The position numbers were made by a program, and so were the translations under genes. Source: an uncultured Gemmatimonadota bacterium (GTDB lineage: Bacteria; Gemmatimonadota; Gemmatimonadetes; Gemmatimonadales; Gemmatimonadaceae). From it: a DNA stretch of 64,000 bases. This document shows positions 34,632 through 43,110 of this stretch, in pieces; the stretch's first letter is position 1, and the number at the start of each line of letters is the position of its first letter. The stretch is from NCBI GenBank assembly GCA_903910555.1, contig CAIVZZ010000001.1:186001-250000 (forward strand), read 5' to 3'. The notes under the pieces were generated by a model, which did no database searches, was not told the origin of the DNA, and worked only from the letters and a program-made list of their open reading frames with translations.

Positions 34632-34724
34632 CTTTCGCTGACGTCGAATCCCGCCGGCGCACGCGCTAAATTGGGTGATTAGGCGGGAGACGAAGCGACT
34701 CGATCGGAATTATCCGGAGCGACC

Positions 34725-36248
34725 ATGAGTGTCATCAAACAAGCCGACCTGATCCAGAGCGTGCAAGACGCGCTGCAGCATATCTCGTATTTCCATCCGG
34801 TCGACTACATCAAGGCGCTCGGCGACGCGTACGAGAAGGAAATTTCTCCCGCCGCGAAAGATGCGATCGCGCAGATCCTGACCAACTCGCGCATGTGCGC
34901 AGAAGGACACCGTCCGATCTGTCAGGACACCGGCATCGTCGTCGTATTTCTGAAAGTTGGAATGAATGTGCGGTGGGACGCGACGATGTCAGTCGCCGAT
35001 ATGGTGAACGAGGGTGTTCGCCGCGCATACCTCCAGGCCGACAATGTCTTGCGCGCGTCGATCGTTTCTGATCCGGCGTTCACGCGGAAGAACACGAAGG
35101 ACAACACGCCCGCCGTGATTCACATGGAGCTCGTCCCCGGTGACACCGTCGAGGTGAAGCTCGCGGCGAAAGGCGGCGGCTCCGAGAACAAAGCAAAGTT
35201 CGCGATGTTAAATCCCGGCGATTCGATCGTCGACTGGGTTCTGAAAACCGTTCCGACGATGGGCGCTGGCTGGTGCCCGCCCGGAATGCTCGGGATCGGC
35301 ATTGGCGGAACAGCAGAGAAAGCGATGCTGCTCGCGAAAGAGTCGCTCATGGAGCACATCGACATGGGACAGCTCAAAGCCCGCGGGCCGCAGACGCCAA
35401 TCGAAAAACTCCGCGTCGAGCTTTACGAAAAAGTGAATGCACTCGGGATCGGCGCGCAGGGGCTTGGCGGCCTCTCCACCGTGCTCGACGTAAAAATTCT
35501 CGACTATCCAACCCACGCCGCGTCCAAGCCCATCGCAATTATTCCAAACTGCGCGGCGACGCGTCACGCGCACTTCACGCTCGACGGCAGCGGCGTCGCC
35601 GAGTTGCCGGTGCCGAGTCTCGCGGATTGGCCGGCGGTGACATGGAAACCTGACCGCAACGCGCGCCATGTGAATCTCGACACGCTCACGCGTGAGGGCG
35701 TGCTGGAATGGAAGGCTGGTGAGCGATTGCTCTTGAGCGGAAAACTTCTCACGGGCCGCGATGCCGCGCACAAGCGAATCGCCGATCTCTATGCGAGCGG
35801 AAAAGGGCTGCCGCCCGGTGTGGATTTCACGAATCGTGTGATTTACTACGTCGGCCCGGTGGACCCGGTTCGCGATGAAGTCGTCGGGCCCGCCGGTCCG
35901 ACGACCGCGACCCGTATGGACGGGTTCACGGAGATGATGCTCGAGAAGACAGGGCTCATTGCGATGGTCGGCAAGGCCGAGCGGGGCCCGGTCGGCCTCG
36001 AGGCAATCCGCAAACATAAGGCGGCGTATTTGATGGCGGTCGGCGGCGCGGCGTACCTCGTTTCGAAGGCAATTCGCGCGTCGAGATGTGTCGCTTTTGA
36101 GGACCTCGGGATGGAAGCGATCTACGAATTCACGGTCGAGGACATGCCCGTGACCGTCGCCGTGGACTCCGCCGGCAACAACGTTCACGAGACCGGACCT
36201 GCAGAATGGCGGAAGAAAATCCGCGAACTGCCATTGGCGGCGGTGTAG
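34725..36248 (+). CDS. class I (iron-sulfur) fumarate hydratase
   Basis: 507 residues matching the [4Fe-4S] class I fumarase of the FumA/FumB type, with alpha and beta regions fused. The cluster cysteines are visible: the CQDTG segment (Cys ~66), GWCPPGMLGIGIGG and PNCAATRHAHF. The C-terminal beta domain carries GRDAAHKRI and GPTTATRMDGF. It interconverts fumarate and malate in the citric acid cycle and is oxygen-sensitive. The ATG at 34725 has an appropriate leader; the gene is probably a single unit, the next gene being 168 bases downstream. Confidence 0.94.
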   Translation: MSVIKQADLIQSVQDALQHISYFHPVDYIKALGDAYEKEISPAAKDAIAQILTNSRMCAEGHRPICQDTGIVVVFLKVGMNVRWDATMSVADMVNEGVRRAYLQADNVLRASIVSDPAFTRKNTKDNTPAVIHMELVPGDTVEVKLAAKGGGSENKAKFAMLNPGDSIVDWVLKTVPTMGAGWCPPGMLGIGIGGTAEKAMLLAKESLMEHIDMGQLKARGPQTPIEKLRVELYEKVNALGIGAQGLGGLSTVLDVKILDYPTHAASKPIAIIPNCAATRHAHFTLDGSGVAELPVPSLADWPAVTWKPDRNARHVNLDTLTREGVLEWKAGERLLLSGKLLTGRDAAHKRIADLYASGKGLPPGVDFTNRVIYYVGPVDPVRDEVVGPAGPTTATRMDGFTEMMLEKTGLIAMVGKAERGPVGLEAIRKHKAAYLMAVGGAAYLVSKAIRASRCVAFEDLGMEAIYEFTVEDMPVTVAVDSAGNNVHETGPAEWRKKIRELPLAAV

Positions 36249-36416
36249 CTGCTCTTTAGGAGCGGATTTGCCCCGAATTTCGTCGGAAATTACCGTCCGA
36301 CCACTACGGATTCGGACCCGGACCGATTAGTTTTCTCCTTCAGATAGGCCAAGTCAGAACAAGAGGGTGCGCGCCAGGCCACCGCGGCGGCGCCCCGGGT
36401 TTCTTAAGGAGATGTC

Positions 36417-36626
36417 ATGCGTAAGCCACGTCCCGCTTCGTACAATCCCGCCCAGGCTCTTAACCTCATCGCAAACGATCGCAACGGAACACCGCTCTCA
36501 TGCCCGTCGTGCTCGGGCGAAATCGAGAAGGATCCTGGCGACGTCATTCCGCCGCCGCGTAGTCAGGTAACGTTGCGTTGCACGAATTGCGGCCGTTTCG
36601 CGAAATACATTGCAGGCGCAGCGTAA
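36417..36626 (+). CDS. small zinc-ribbon protein with strong ribosome site
   Basis: 69 residues. A CPSC...CTNC zinc ribbon (residues ~29-32 and ~55-58) is flanked by a basic N-terminus (MRKPRPASYNPAQ). A strong ribosome site (AAGGAGA) lies 6 bases before the ATG, and a well-formed terminator follows the stop, so it is a stand-alone expressed gene. No function is recognised. Confidence 0.82.
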   Translation: MRKPRPASYNPAQALNLIANDRNGTPLSCPSCSGEIEKDPGDVIPPPRSQVTLRCTNCGRFAKYIAGAA

Positions 36627-36653
36627 GTCGCTGATTCTCATACGGATACAGAG

Positions 36654-36682
36654 AGCGGCTCTCATGTTGAGAGCCGCTTTTC
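36654..36682 (+). terminator. rho-independent terminator after the small zinc-ribbon gene
   Basis: A perfect 11-bp stem AGCGGCTCTCA / TGAGAGCCGCT (36654-36664 and 36668-36678), a 3-nt loop and a TTTT run that starts in the last base of the stem, 28 bases after the stop codon. Confidence 0.85.
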
Positions 36683-36706
36683 CGTTCGGTTCTATCCCGC
36701 CGGCGC

Positions 36707-37051
36707 CTAGGCTGAAAGCGGCAACTCCATCTGGTTCCGACCCGGCGCCCGGCGGTCGGCCCAGGCGGAAATGGGAGGTGCATGCCGCGGCCGTGCGGTG
36801 GATTCAGGAACTTCGGGTGCGTCCGCATTGATCCGGCTTCCGAGCAGTTGGTCGGTTCGATACCGAAGCTGGAGCAGTCGAAGCGGGGTGACCGACGGCG
36901 ACCCCGTCGCGGCCGCGCGACGTTCGGCGGTCGCATCAGCCAGGGCATCCGGCGAGAGGATACGCGCGAGCGGGTGTGCAAGCAGCCTGTCGATCTCGGA
37001 GGTGTCGCGCGCTGCGAGCGCGGCGAGCAGCGCATCCAGGTAGGCGAGCAT
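36707..37051 (-). CDS. small hypothetical protein, 114 residues
   Basis: From the ATG at 37051, which is preceded by a good ribosome site (AAAGGAG), the product is 114 residues. The first ~50 are leucine/alanine-rich helix (MLAYLDALLAALAARDTSEIDRLLAHPL), the rest is basic and proline-rich. No family is recognised and no signal peptide or membrane segment is clear. The coding signal is moderate because the opposite strand is also open, but the ribosome site and the convergent terminator at 36654 support it. Confidence 0.5.
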   Translation of the reverse strand: MLAYLDALLAALAARDTSEIDRLLAHPLARILSPDALADATAERRAAATGSPSVTPLRLLQLRYRTDQLLGSRINADAPEVPESTARPRHAPPISAWADRRAPGRNQMELPLSA

Positions 37052-37184
37052 CGGCGTCTCCTTTATGGCGTTATGTACACATTGCAACTAATACATATAC
37101 GCGGGCAAGGAGTTCCGTGTCACCATTTGGTCGCAACATGTATCCTTCAGCCGCATACGACGTCCACCCGCACGCGATCACACG

Positions 37185-37613
37185 ATGAACATTCGAATTA
37201 ACGTCGGCACGCTGCGATTCACCGGCCGGCTCGAACAGGAGCGCGCGCCGCGCACCTGCGCGGCGTTTCTTGCGCTGCTGCCATTTCGAAACACGCTGCT
37301 GCAAGCGCGATGGAGCGGCGAGGCCGCATGGATTCCGCTCGCAGATCTCCAGCTCGGCGTGCCGTTCGAAAACCACACGAGCCACCCCGCGCCCGGACAG
37401 CTGCTGCTCTATCCCGGCGGTTACAGCGAAACGGAAATTCTATTTCCGTACGGGAGTACGAGCTTCGCCAGCAAAATGGGGCAGCTCGCGGGCAATCACT
37501 TCATCACGATTGTCGAGGGCGCCGGCCAATTCGGCGAGCTCGGCGAACTGGTGCTGAGAAAAGGCGGACAGGACATCACGTTCGAAATCGACGGCGCGGC
37601 GCCGGCGCGCTGA
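37185..37613 (+). CDS. DUF3830-family protein (cyclophilin-like fold)
   Basis: 142 residues resembling DUF3830: a beta-rich fold with CAAFLALLPFRNTLLQARWSGEA, GQLLLYPGGYSETEILFPYG and GNHFITIVEG, as in cyclophilin-like small proteins. The catalytic peptidyl-prolyl isomerase residues are not identifiable. Function unknown; members are sometimes beside amidohydrolases or permeases, but not here. It is a lone gene, convergent with the NrtR-like gene. Confidence 0.72.
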   Translation: MNIRINVGTLRFTGRLEQERAPRTCAAFLALLPFRNTLLQARWSGEAAWIPLADLQLGVPFENHTSHPAPGQLLLYPGGYSETEILFPYGSTSFASKMGQLAGNHFITIVEGAGQFGELGELVLRKGGQDITFEIDGAAPAR

Positions 37614-37626
37614 ACACTCCGCTGCG

Positions 37627-38292
37627 TCAGCCGCCGAGCAGTTCGAACCGCACACCGCCGCGCGCGCCGCGCCGTTTGCGCGGTGCGTAGCGAAAAAGCT
37701 GCGCCGGGCGGCCCCGCCCTTCGCTCCGCCATTCGTCCGTCGGCGCGACAAGAAATGCCGCCTGAAGCGCGCGACGGAAACTCGCCTTGTGCAGACGCCG
37801 GCCAAGCAGGAGTTCGTACACCTCCTGCAAATCACTCAGTGTGAACATCGGCGCGAGCAGCCGGAACGCGACCGGCGCGCGGTCCATCCGCTCACGCAGC
37901 TGCGCAACGGCGGCGTCGATCATCGCGCGGTGACGCGGCGCGAGCAACGGAAGCTTTGCGACGGGGAACCACTCCGCGCCGTCGGGAAGTTCGCGCGCGC
38001 GCGCTGGCGTGACGCCAACGTAGGCGACGGAGATCGCCGCGCCACCCGGATGCCGCTTGTCGTCAGTGAAAGCGCCCGCCTGTTCGAGCCAGCTCGCGCG
38101 CGCACCGGATGCTTTCAGCGCGACGCCCGAGGCGGTGTGTTCGGGAGCCTGCTTGGCGGCGAGCGGCGCCCACGGAAGGCTCCAGCGTTCACGCGCGCGC
38201 TTTGATGCGTCGCGCACGAGCAGCACGGCGAGCTGGCGGCCGTGCGGCGTGCAAAGAACGAGATCGACGGAATTGAGCGGGGCGGAGCGCAT
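37627..38292 (-). CDS. NrtR-like transcriptional regulator with degenerate Nudix domain
   Basis: An N-terminal Nudix-like domain (~1-140) is joined to a C-terminal winged helix (FTLSDLQEVYELLLGRRLHKASFRRAL), the layout of NrtR, the regulator of NAD metabolism. The Nudix box, normally GX5EX7REUXEEXGU, reads EHTASGVALKASGA here, lacking the Arg-Glu and Glu-Glu residues, so hydrolase activity is probably lost and the domain may only bind a nucleotide ligand. The ATG at 38292 is preferred to a TTG at 38301. An inverted repeat lies directly upstream and could be an autoregulatory site. Confidence 0.78.
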   Translation of the reverse strand: MRSAPLNSVDLVLCTPHGRQLAVLLVRDASKRARERWSLPWAPLAAKQAPEHTASGVALKASGARASWLEQAGAFTDDKRHPGGAAISVAYVGVTPARARELPDGAEWFPVAKLPLLAPRHRAMIDAAVAQLRERMDRAPVAFRLLAPMFTLSDLQEVYELLLGRRLHKASFRRALQAAFLVAPTDEWRSEGRGRPAQLFRYAPRKRRGARGGVRFELLGG

Positions 38293-38304
38293 CCCGAACA
38301 ATTA

Positions 38305-38319
38305 GTAACCAATTGTTAC
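38305..38319. promoter_or_regulatory. palindrome at the NrtR-like start (candidate operator)
   Basis: GTAAC-CAATT-GTTAC is a 5-bp inverted repeat around a 5-base spacer; the flanking bases extend the symmetry to TTAGTAAC...GTTACCAA with two mismatches. It is in an AT-rich pocket 13 bases before the ATG and shows no ribosome site, consistent with a leaderless or repressed transcript. A NrtR-type regulator would bind such a dyad. Confidence 0.5.
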
Positions 38320-38343
38320 CAATGTCAAGCGAACGAAAACGCG

Positions 38344-38622
38344 TCAGTGCGCGATCGTGCCCTGCTTGCTCGTGTCGACGTCGTCCTGCTGGCCGGCCTT
38401 GAACAGGAACGCTTCCATGTTGCGCGTCAGAAACTGCCGCGCTTGTGCGTCCATCACGTTGAGGCCGTAGTGGTTGATCAGCATCGTCTGCTGCTTCAGC
38501 CAGTCCGCCCAGCAGTCGCGGCACGTCCCTTCGAGGATTCGCGCGCCCATCGCGCCCGGAAACGGCGCGCGCTCAAACCCCTCTTTCTCCTTGCCGCAGC
38601 GCGCGCACTTTATGTCTGCCAC
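38344..38622 (-). CDS. yggX: Fe(2+)-trafficking protein YggX
   Basis: 92 residues with the YggX family signature: KCARCGKEKEGFERAPFPG, GTCRDCWADWLKQQTMLINHYGLNVMD and the C-terminal FLFKAGQQD. YggX protects iron-sulfur clusters and limits oxidative damage, and may move Fe(2+). It has the usual length and an N-terminal cysteine pair, CxxC. The desaturase gene follows on the same strand 6 bases upstream of it, so both may be in one transcript. Class I fumarase, an iron-sulfur enzyme, lies 2 kb away. Confidence 0.92.
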   Translation of the reverse strand: MADIKCARCGKEKEGFERAPFPGAMGARILEGTCRDCWADWLKQQTMLINHYGLNVMDAQARQFLTRNMEAFLFKAGQQDDVDTSKQGTIAH

Positions 38623-38628
38623 CCGCGC

Positions 38629-39384
38629 CTACAGTTCGCGCGCGTACTCGACGCGCGCGAGTCCGAATGCCGCGAGCAGCTGGATATACATCCAGCCGAT
38701 ATCGACCTCAAACCACCGATGGCTGAACATCGCGGACTTCGGGTCTGCATGATGATTGTTGTGCAGCTCTTCACCGCCGAGCCAGATCGCGATCGGCACG
38801 ATATTCCGGCTCTCGTCCTTCACGTTGTGCGTACGGTAGCCGATCGCATGACCGACGCCGTTGATAATCCCCGCGGCCCAAAACGGAATCCAGAGCATCT
38901 GGACCGCCCACACCAACGGGCCGACGACCCAGCCGAACAGCCAGAGATCAATGCCGAGCATCAGTGTAATGCCGAGCCAGTTGCGCGACGCGAGGAGGTG
39001 CCGCTCGATCCAGTCGTTCGGCGTTCCCTTTCCGTACTTCTCGAGCACGCCCGGCTGCCGCACTGCCTTTCGGTAATAGAACGCACCCTTGAGCACGATG
39101 TTGCGCAGCCCTTCCATCAGCGGGCTGTGCGGGTCGCCTTCGCGGTCCGCAAACGCGTGGTGCTTCCGGTGGCACGCCACCCACTCTTTCGTCACGATCG
39201 ACGTGCTCAGCCAGAGCCACAGGCGCATCGGAAGCGCTGCGATGTAGTGCAGGTGGACGCTGCGGTGCGTCTGCGCGCGATGCAAGAAGATCGTCACACA
39301 CACGTTCGTGAGATGACCCGCGACGATCGCAAACAGAACGGGCTTCCACCACGTGCCGGCCCAACTTCCAAAGTGTGGCATCAC
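38629..39384 (-). CDS. membrane fatty-acid desaturase (delta-9/acyl-lipid type)
   Basis: 251 residues with the three histidine boxes of integral-membrane di-iron desaturases: HRAQTH (HxxxxH) near residue 35, HRKHH (HxxHH) near 75 and HNNHH (HxxHH) near 210. Hydrophobic segments separate them. It introduces a double bond into an acyl chain, affecting membrane fluidity. It is shorter than stearoyl-CoA desaturases (~300 residues). YggX follows it, and an MBL hydrolase gene is divergent. Confidence 0.92.
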   Translation of the reverse strand: MMPHFGSWAGTWWKPVLFAIVAGHLTNVCVTIFLHRAQTHRSVHLHYIAALPMRLWLWLSTSIVTKEWVACHRKHHAFADREGDPHSPLMEGLRNIVLKGAFYYRKAVRQPGVLEKYGKGTPNDWIERHLLASRNWLGITLMLGIDLWLFGWVVGPLVWAVQMLWIPFWAAGIINGVGHAIGYRTHNVKDESRNIVPIAIWLGGEELHNNHHADPKSAMFSHRWFEVDIGWMYIQLLAAFGLARVEYAREL

Positions 39385-39497
39385 TGAAAGTTATTAGGAT
39401 GTGGCGCTGTGGGCCACCGGAAATATCCCGACAATGACACGCGGATAACCGTTCAACAAACGAACAGTTGCGAACGGCAGGTATATTCCGCGCTCGC

Positions 39498-40514
39498 ATG
39501 ACGACTCCGCTCATTCCGCCTTCGCCACACAGACGCCCAAACGGGCGATTCTTCAATCCGTGGCCCGGGTCGGTCGAACACGGTTTCGGTGACGCGCTGA
39601 AGTGGATGCTCGCGCGCGCGCGAACAGGAAAGCTCGGGTTTAACGGACGAGGAACACCGCCATCGGCGGTTCCTGCAGAACCAGTCGCAGCGTACGCAAA
39701 TCCGAATGAATGCCGCATCACCTGGATCGGCCACTCGAGCTTTCTCATTCAGATCGGCGGCTTCAACGTGCTCACCGATCCGGTGTTCGCCGAGCGCGCA
39801 TCGCCAGTGACCTTCGCGGGACCGCGTCGCATTTCGCCGCCGGGACTCGCGCTCGAATCACTGCCTCGTATCGATCTCGTGCTCCAGTCCCATAATCATT
39901 ACGATCATTTCGATGTCGTCGCGATTCGCGCGCTCGCGCGCCGCGCGCCAACGACCGTCTGGTGCGCACCCATCGGCCTCGCCGCGCCGCTCCGCAAACT
40001 CGGTGTCAAGCATGTGTCCGAATGCGATTGGTTCGATTCAGCCGAGCCGATCCCCGGCACGCGCGTCGAATGCATTCCCGCGCGACACTTTTCCGGCCGT
40101 TCGCTCACTGATCGCAACTCCACGCTCTGGTGCGGGTGGACGCTCCGCGCCGGAACAAAGAGAATTTATTTTGCCGGCGATTCCGCGTTCCATCCCGACT
40201 TCGCCGAGATTGCCCGGCGCAGCGGCCCATTCGACGCCGTGCTGATGCCGATCGGCGCATACGACCCTCGCTGGTTCATGAGCGCCGTGCACATGGATCC
40301 TGAGGAAGCCATCGCGGCGTTCGTCGCGCTGCGCTCAGCCCATCCTTCACATCCCTGCGTGATGGCCGCAATGCACTGGGGCACATTCGTGCTCACCGAC
40401 GAACCGGTTGACGAACCGCCGCGCCGCGCACGCGCTGCGTGGGAACAGCATCAGCTCGACGCGAATGCACTCTGGATTTTTGCGCCGGGCGAGACGAAAG
40501 TGATCGGCGCCTGA
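39498..40514 (+). CDS. MBL-fold hydrolase, NAPE-PLD/UlaG-like
   Basis: 338 residues. The metallo-beta-lactamase metal motif reads HNHYDHFD (HxHxDH), with HSSFLIQIGGFNVLTDPVF before it, ARHFSGRS and the GDSAFHPDF and AMHWGTF histidine/aspartate ligands after it. This layout, including the RRISPPG segment, is that of NAPE-PLD-like phospholipase D enzymes, which act on N-acyl phosphatidylethanolamine, though related members have other substrates. The ATG at 39498 lies 114 bases from the divergent desaturase gene, so a lipid-related role is possible. It converges with the usher gene, 7 bases apart. Confidence 0.85.
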   Translation: MTTPLIPPSPHRRPNGRFFNPWPGSVEHGFGDALKWMLARARTGKLGFNGRGTPPSAVPAEPVAAYANPNECRITWIGHSSFLIQIGGFNVLTDPVFAERASPVTFAGPRRISPPGLALESLPRIDLVLQSHNHYDHFDVVAIRALARRAPTTVWCAPIGLAAPLRKLGVKHVSECDWFDSAEPIPGTRVECIPARHFSGRSLTDRNSTLWCGWTLRAGTKRIYFAGDSAFHPDFAEIARRSGPFDAVLMPIGAYDPRWFMSAVHMDPEEAIAAFVALRSAHPSHPCVMAAMHWGTFVLTDEPVDEPPRRARAAWEQHQLDANALWIFAPGETKVIGA

Positions 40515-40521
40515 CCAACCG

Positions 40522-43101
40522 TCAGGGTCGCGCGACCACCACCGCCTGTACGCCGAGCACACGATCTCCGTTCTCCATCGCACGCACGACAATCGGCACA
40601 GGCGCCGCTGCGCCCTTCAGCGCGGCGAGATCGCGCGGATCGACAATGAGCGACCAGCGGCCGGGCTTCACGCCGAGGAATGAAAATCCACCATCGCTGA
40701 ACGTCGTCATGTCCATTCGACGTGACGTTCCGTTCTCCACAAGCGCGACACGTACACCGCCGAGTGGTTTGCCGCCGTCACGACTGTCGACGAGCGTTCC
40801 CTCGACAACGCCACCGGGAACGATCGCGACATCGAACTCCTGAAACCGATTTGGCCACGGCTCAAGCACCACGTGCTGCGCCTCTGCGGCCCAGAGCGGA
40901 GAATCGAGCGAGCTGATGTCGATCGCCAGCGCGACTGGTTCGAACGGCACGAGATCCCAGATGCGGTAGCGGCCCGAGGAGTCCGTCAGCGCATAAACCG
41001 AGCCGACGCGCACGAGCGCGCCCGCGATCGGCGTGTCGCCTGCATCGAACTTTCCGTTCACATTCGCATCGAGATACACGCGACCGGTCACGCCGCCGCG
41101 CTGGAGCGCCGGGCCCGGCGCGAGCATGATCTGTCCGGTGTGCGGATCCGTGAGGACGGAACCCGAAATAAAATTCGTTCCCGATCCGGATCCCGCACCG
41201 ATATTTGCCGTCGTGATCATTCGCGCCTGCGGTAAATCCGTCAGCACGCGCACCGTGTACTCGCCTGGAGTTCCTGCGCCCGACCAGGTTCCGCCGACTT
41301 CGACACGAAACCGGTTGTTGAACTGGCGCACGAGCGTCAGCGATGTCAGGCTCTCGCCCGCGTTCGATCGTTCGACGGTGCCGTACGCCAGCACCTTTCC
41401 GAGAACTGAACCGAGCGATGGGATCGGCAGTACAAACAAATTGACTCCGACCAGCGCCGATGACGTTGCACTGCCTGAAACGCCGTGCGTGGCATCCGTT
41501 TCGACGTATGGTGCGAGCTGGCCGTTCGGGAGCTGCATCGCCAGCGTCAGGCGCACGCGATCGTGCGCGCCGTCGTTCGCATCGATGCGCCGCGCGTCGA
41601 CGGTGAGATACGAACTTTGTCCCCCGAACGGCGGCCGCACGTAATACAGAATTCCATAGTGATCGCGCACGGTCTGTCCCGTGAGGATCTGCGATGCCGT
41701 ATCGTTGCCGGCGTATCGGCCACCGGTAAAGGTGAAGCTCTGCTCCAGCGATGGCTGCCAGCGCGCGAGCAGCGTCGTGCTTGCCAGCGCGAGCTGTTGG
41801 ACCGAGATGAATATCGCGTTGGTTGGATTGAGCGAAAAGTCGAAATACGGACGGCCGACGCGGCCAGTCGAATCGGTTTGCAGTAATTCAAATCCGGTCT
41901 CGATGCTCGCGCGCGTGGTCAACCCGACTCGCAGATCCGCATTGCCGGTGTATGCGCAGACATTGGTGTCCTCGCAGCGGCCACCAGACACCCCGTATTC
42001 GATTTTCCCCGGCGGCAGAAAATCTTGCGGGAAGATCTGAAAGAGCTGACTGAAACGACTCAGCTCGTCATGCGGGCCGTACGCAGTGAAATCAACGAGG
42101 TTGCTTCCATACGATACGGGAAGTGTGCGCACGAATCGTCCGTGGTGGTCGGTCGTATCCACGCCAACGAGCACCCCGTTGATGTAGCTCTCGACTTCAT
42201 AGCCATCACCAAGGTGCGCACCGTACGCCGCTTGACCAAAAAATGTCGGCCGCACAAAGGGCGCATTGGTGATCGAGAATCCTTTCACTTCTTCGAATCG
42301 CGTGCCCGTGATCGGCACATCGCCGAATCGCAGCTGTTTGACCCACGGATTGTCACGCCACACGCCGGTCCACGATGCCTGCGTTGTCGTGAACGATCCG
42401 GCCGACGATGTCGTGACATCGAGTGCGCCGCCGAGCAGCGTCACGCCGGCGCCCAGCGTGTAGCCCGGATCTTTGAATGGCTGGGCCAGTGACGTCGTGA
42501 GTCCGTAGTCGAGCACGAAGCCGTCGAGCAACGGACGCGACGGCGTCAATCGCGTCCCCACCGGCGGCAACGGACCCTCCGGCGGCGCGCTGACAAATCG
42601 CGACGCGGCGCGCACCACTCGATTCTCAGCGGGAAGTTCTTTGCCGCCGATCGCCGTGACCCGCAATTCGCTCCACACAATTTCAAATCGAATGCCGAGC
42701 CATTTTGCGAGTGGTGCACTCGCGGCGTACATCACGCCGTCGCGAGTGATCAGCGTGCCGGCGGCAATCGGGACAGCAGCGCCGTTCACCTGCACCGTTC
42801 CGCGCGCGGCATCAATCGCTACATGGCGTCCCGATGCGAGCGTGATGCGAATGACGGCCGCGTCGGTACGCTCGAATTTGAGATCGCCCTCGGTGAGCAG
42901 TGCGCCCACGGGGATCCACGCCTCCTGGCCTCCGCGGAATGCGTGCACGGTGGAACCGCCGACGTCTTTGACGCCAAGCTCAATGAGCACGGCCTCGAGC
43001 GAATCAGCGCGCAGGGCAGCCGGTGTCGTGACGGAAGCTGCGCCCTGCGCTTGCACCATCGACGCACCGAGCGCAGCCATGACGCATGCGCGGAACCACA
43101 T
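40522..43101 (-). CDS. usher-like outer-membrane protein with C-terminal SdrD-B/CarbopepD-like domains
   Basis: 859 residues. Signal peptide (to ~18), then an N-terminal beta-rich region (20-165) resembling copper-amine-oxidase-N/stalk domains (AWIPVGALLTEGDLKF), then a barrel region of usher type (FVLDYGLTTSL, RFGDVPITGTRFEEVKGFSITNAPF, FGQAAYGAHLGDGYEVESYINGVLVGV, RTLPVSYGSNLVDFTAYGP). From residue ~669 a SdrD-B-like domain starts (DANVNGKFDAGD, a calcium-binding pattern), followed by a second CarbopepD-like domain (~765-835). In chaperone-usher pili the usher is the outer-membrane assembly pore. It is the last gene of the pilus-like operon; the chaperone gene is 9 bases upstream. Confidence 0.8.
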   Translation of the reverse strand: MWFRACVMAALGASMVQAQGAASVTTPAALRADSLEAVLIELGVKDVGGSTVHAFRGGQEAWIPVGALLTEGDLKFERTDAAVIRITLASGRHVAIDAARGTVQVNGAAVPIAAGTLITRDGVMYAASAPLAKWLGIRFEIVWSELRVTAIGGKELPAENRVVRAASRFVSAPPEGPLPPVGTRLTPSRPLLDGFVLDYGLTTSLAQPFKDPGYTLGAGVTLLGGALDVTTSSAGSFTTTQASWTGVWRDNPWVKQLRFGDVPITGTRFEEVKGFSITNAPFVRPTFFGQAAYGAHLGDGYEVESYINGVLVGVDTTDHHGRFVRTLPVSYGSNLVDFTAYGPHDELSRFSQLFQIFPQDFLPPGKIEYGVSGGRCEDTNVCAYTGNADLRVGLTTRASIETGFELLQTDSTGRVGRPYFDFSLNPTNAIFISVQQLALASTTLLARWQPSLEQSFTFTGGRYAGNDTASQILTGQTVRDHYGILYYVRPPFGGQSSYLTVDARRIDANDGAHDRVRLTLAMQLPNGQLAPYVETDATHGVSGSATSSALVGVNLFVLPIPSLGSVLGKVLAYGTVERSNAGESLTSLTLVRQFNNRFRVEVGGTWSGAGTPGEYTVRVLTDLPQARMITTANIGAGSGSGTNFISGSVLTDPHTGQIMLAPGPALQRGGVTGRVYLDANVNGKFDAGDTPIAGALVRVGSVYALTDSSGRYRIWDLVPFEPVALAIDISSLDSPLWAAEAQHVVLEPWPNRFQEFDVAIVPGGVVEGTLVDSRDGGKPLGGVRVALVENGTSRRMDMTTFSDGGFSFLGVKPGRWSLIVDPRDLAALKGAAAPVPIVVRAMENGDRVLGVQAVVVARP

Positions 43102-43110
43102 CGTCGCGTG

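Noticed and set aside
37071-37385. A minus-strand open frame opposite the DUF3830 gene
   Set aside because: No ribosome site and no family; the plus-strand gene has a recognisable fold.
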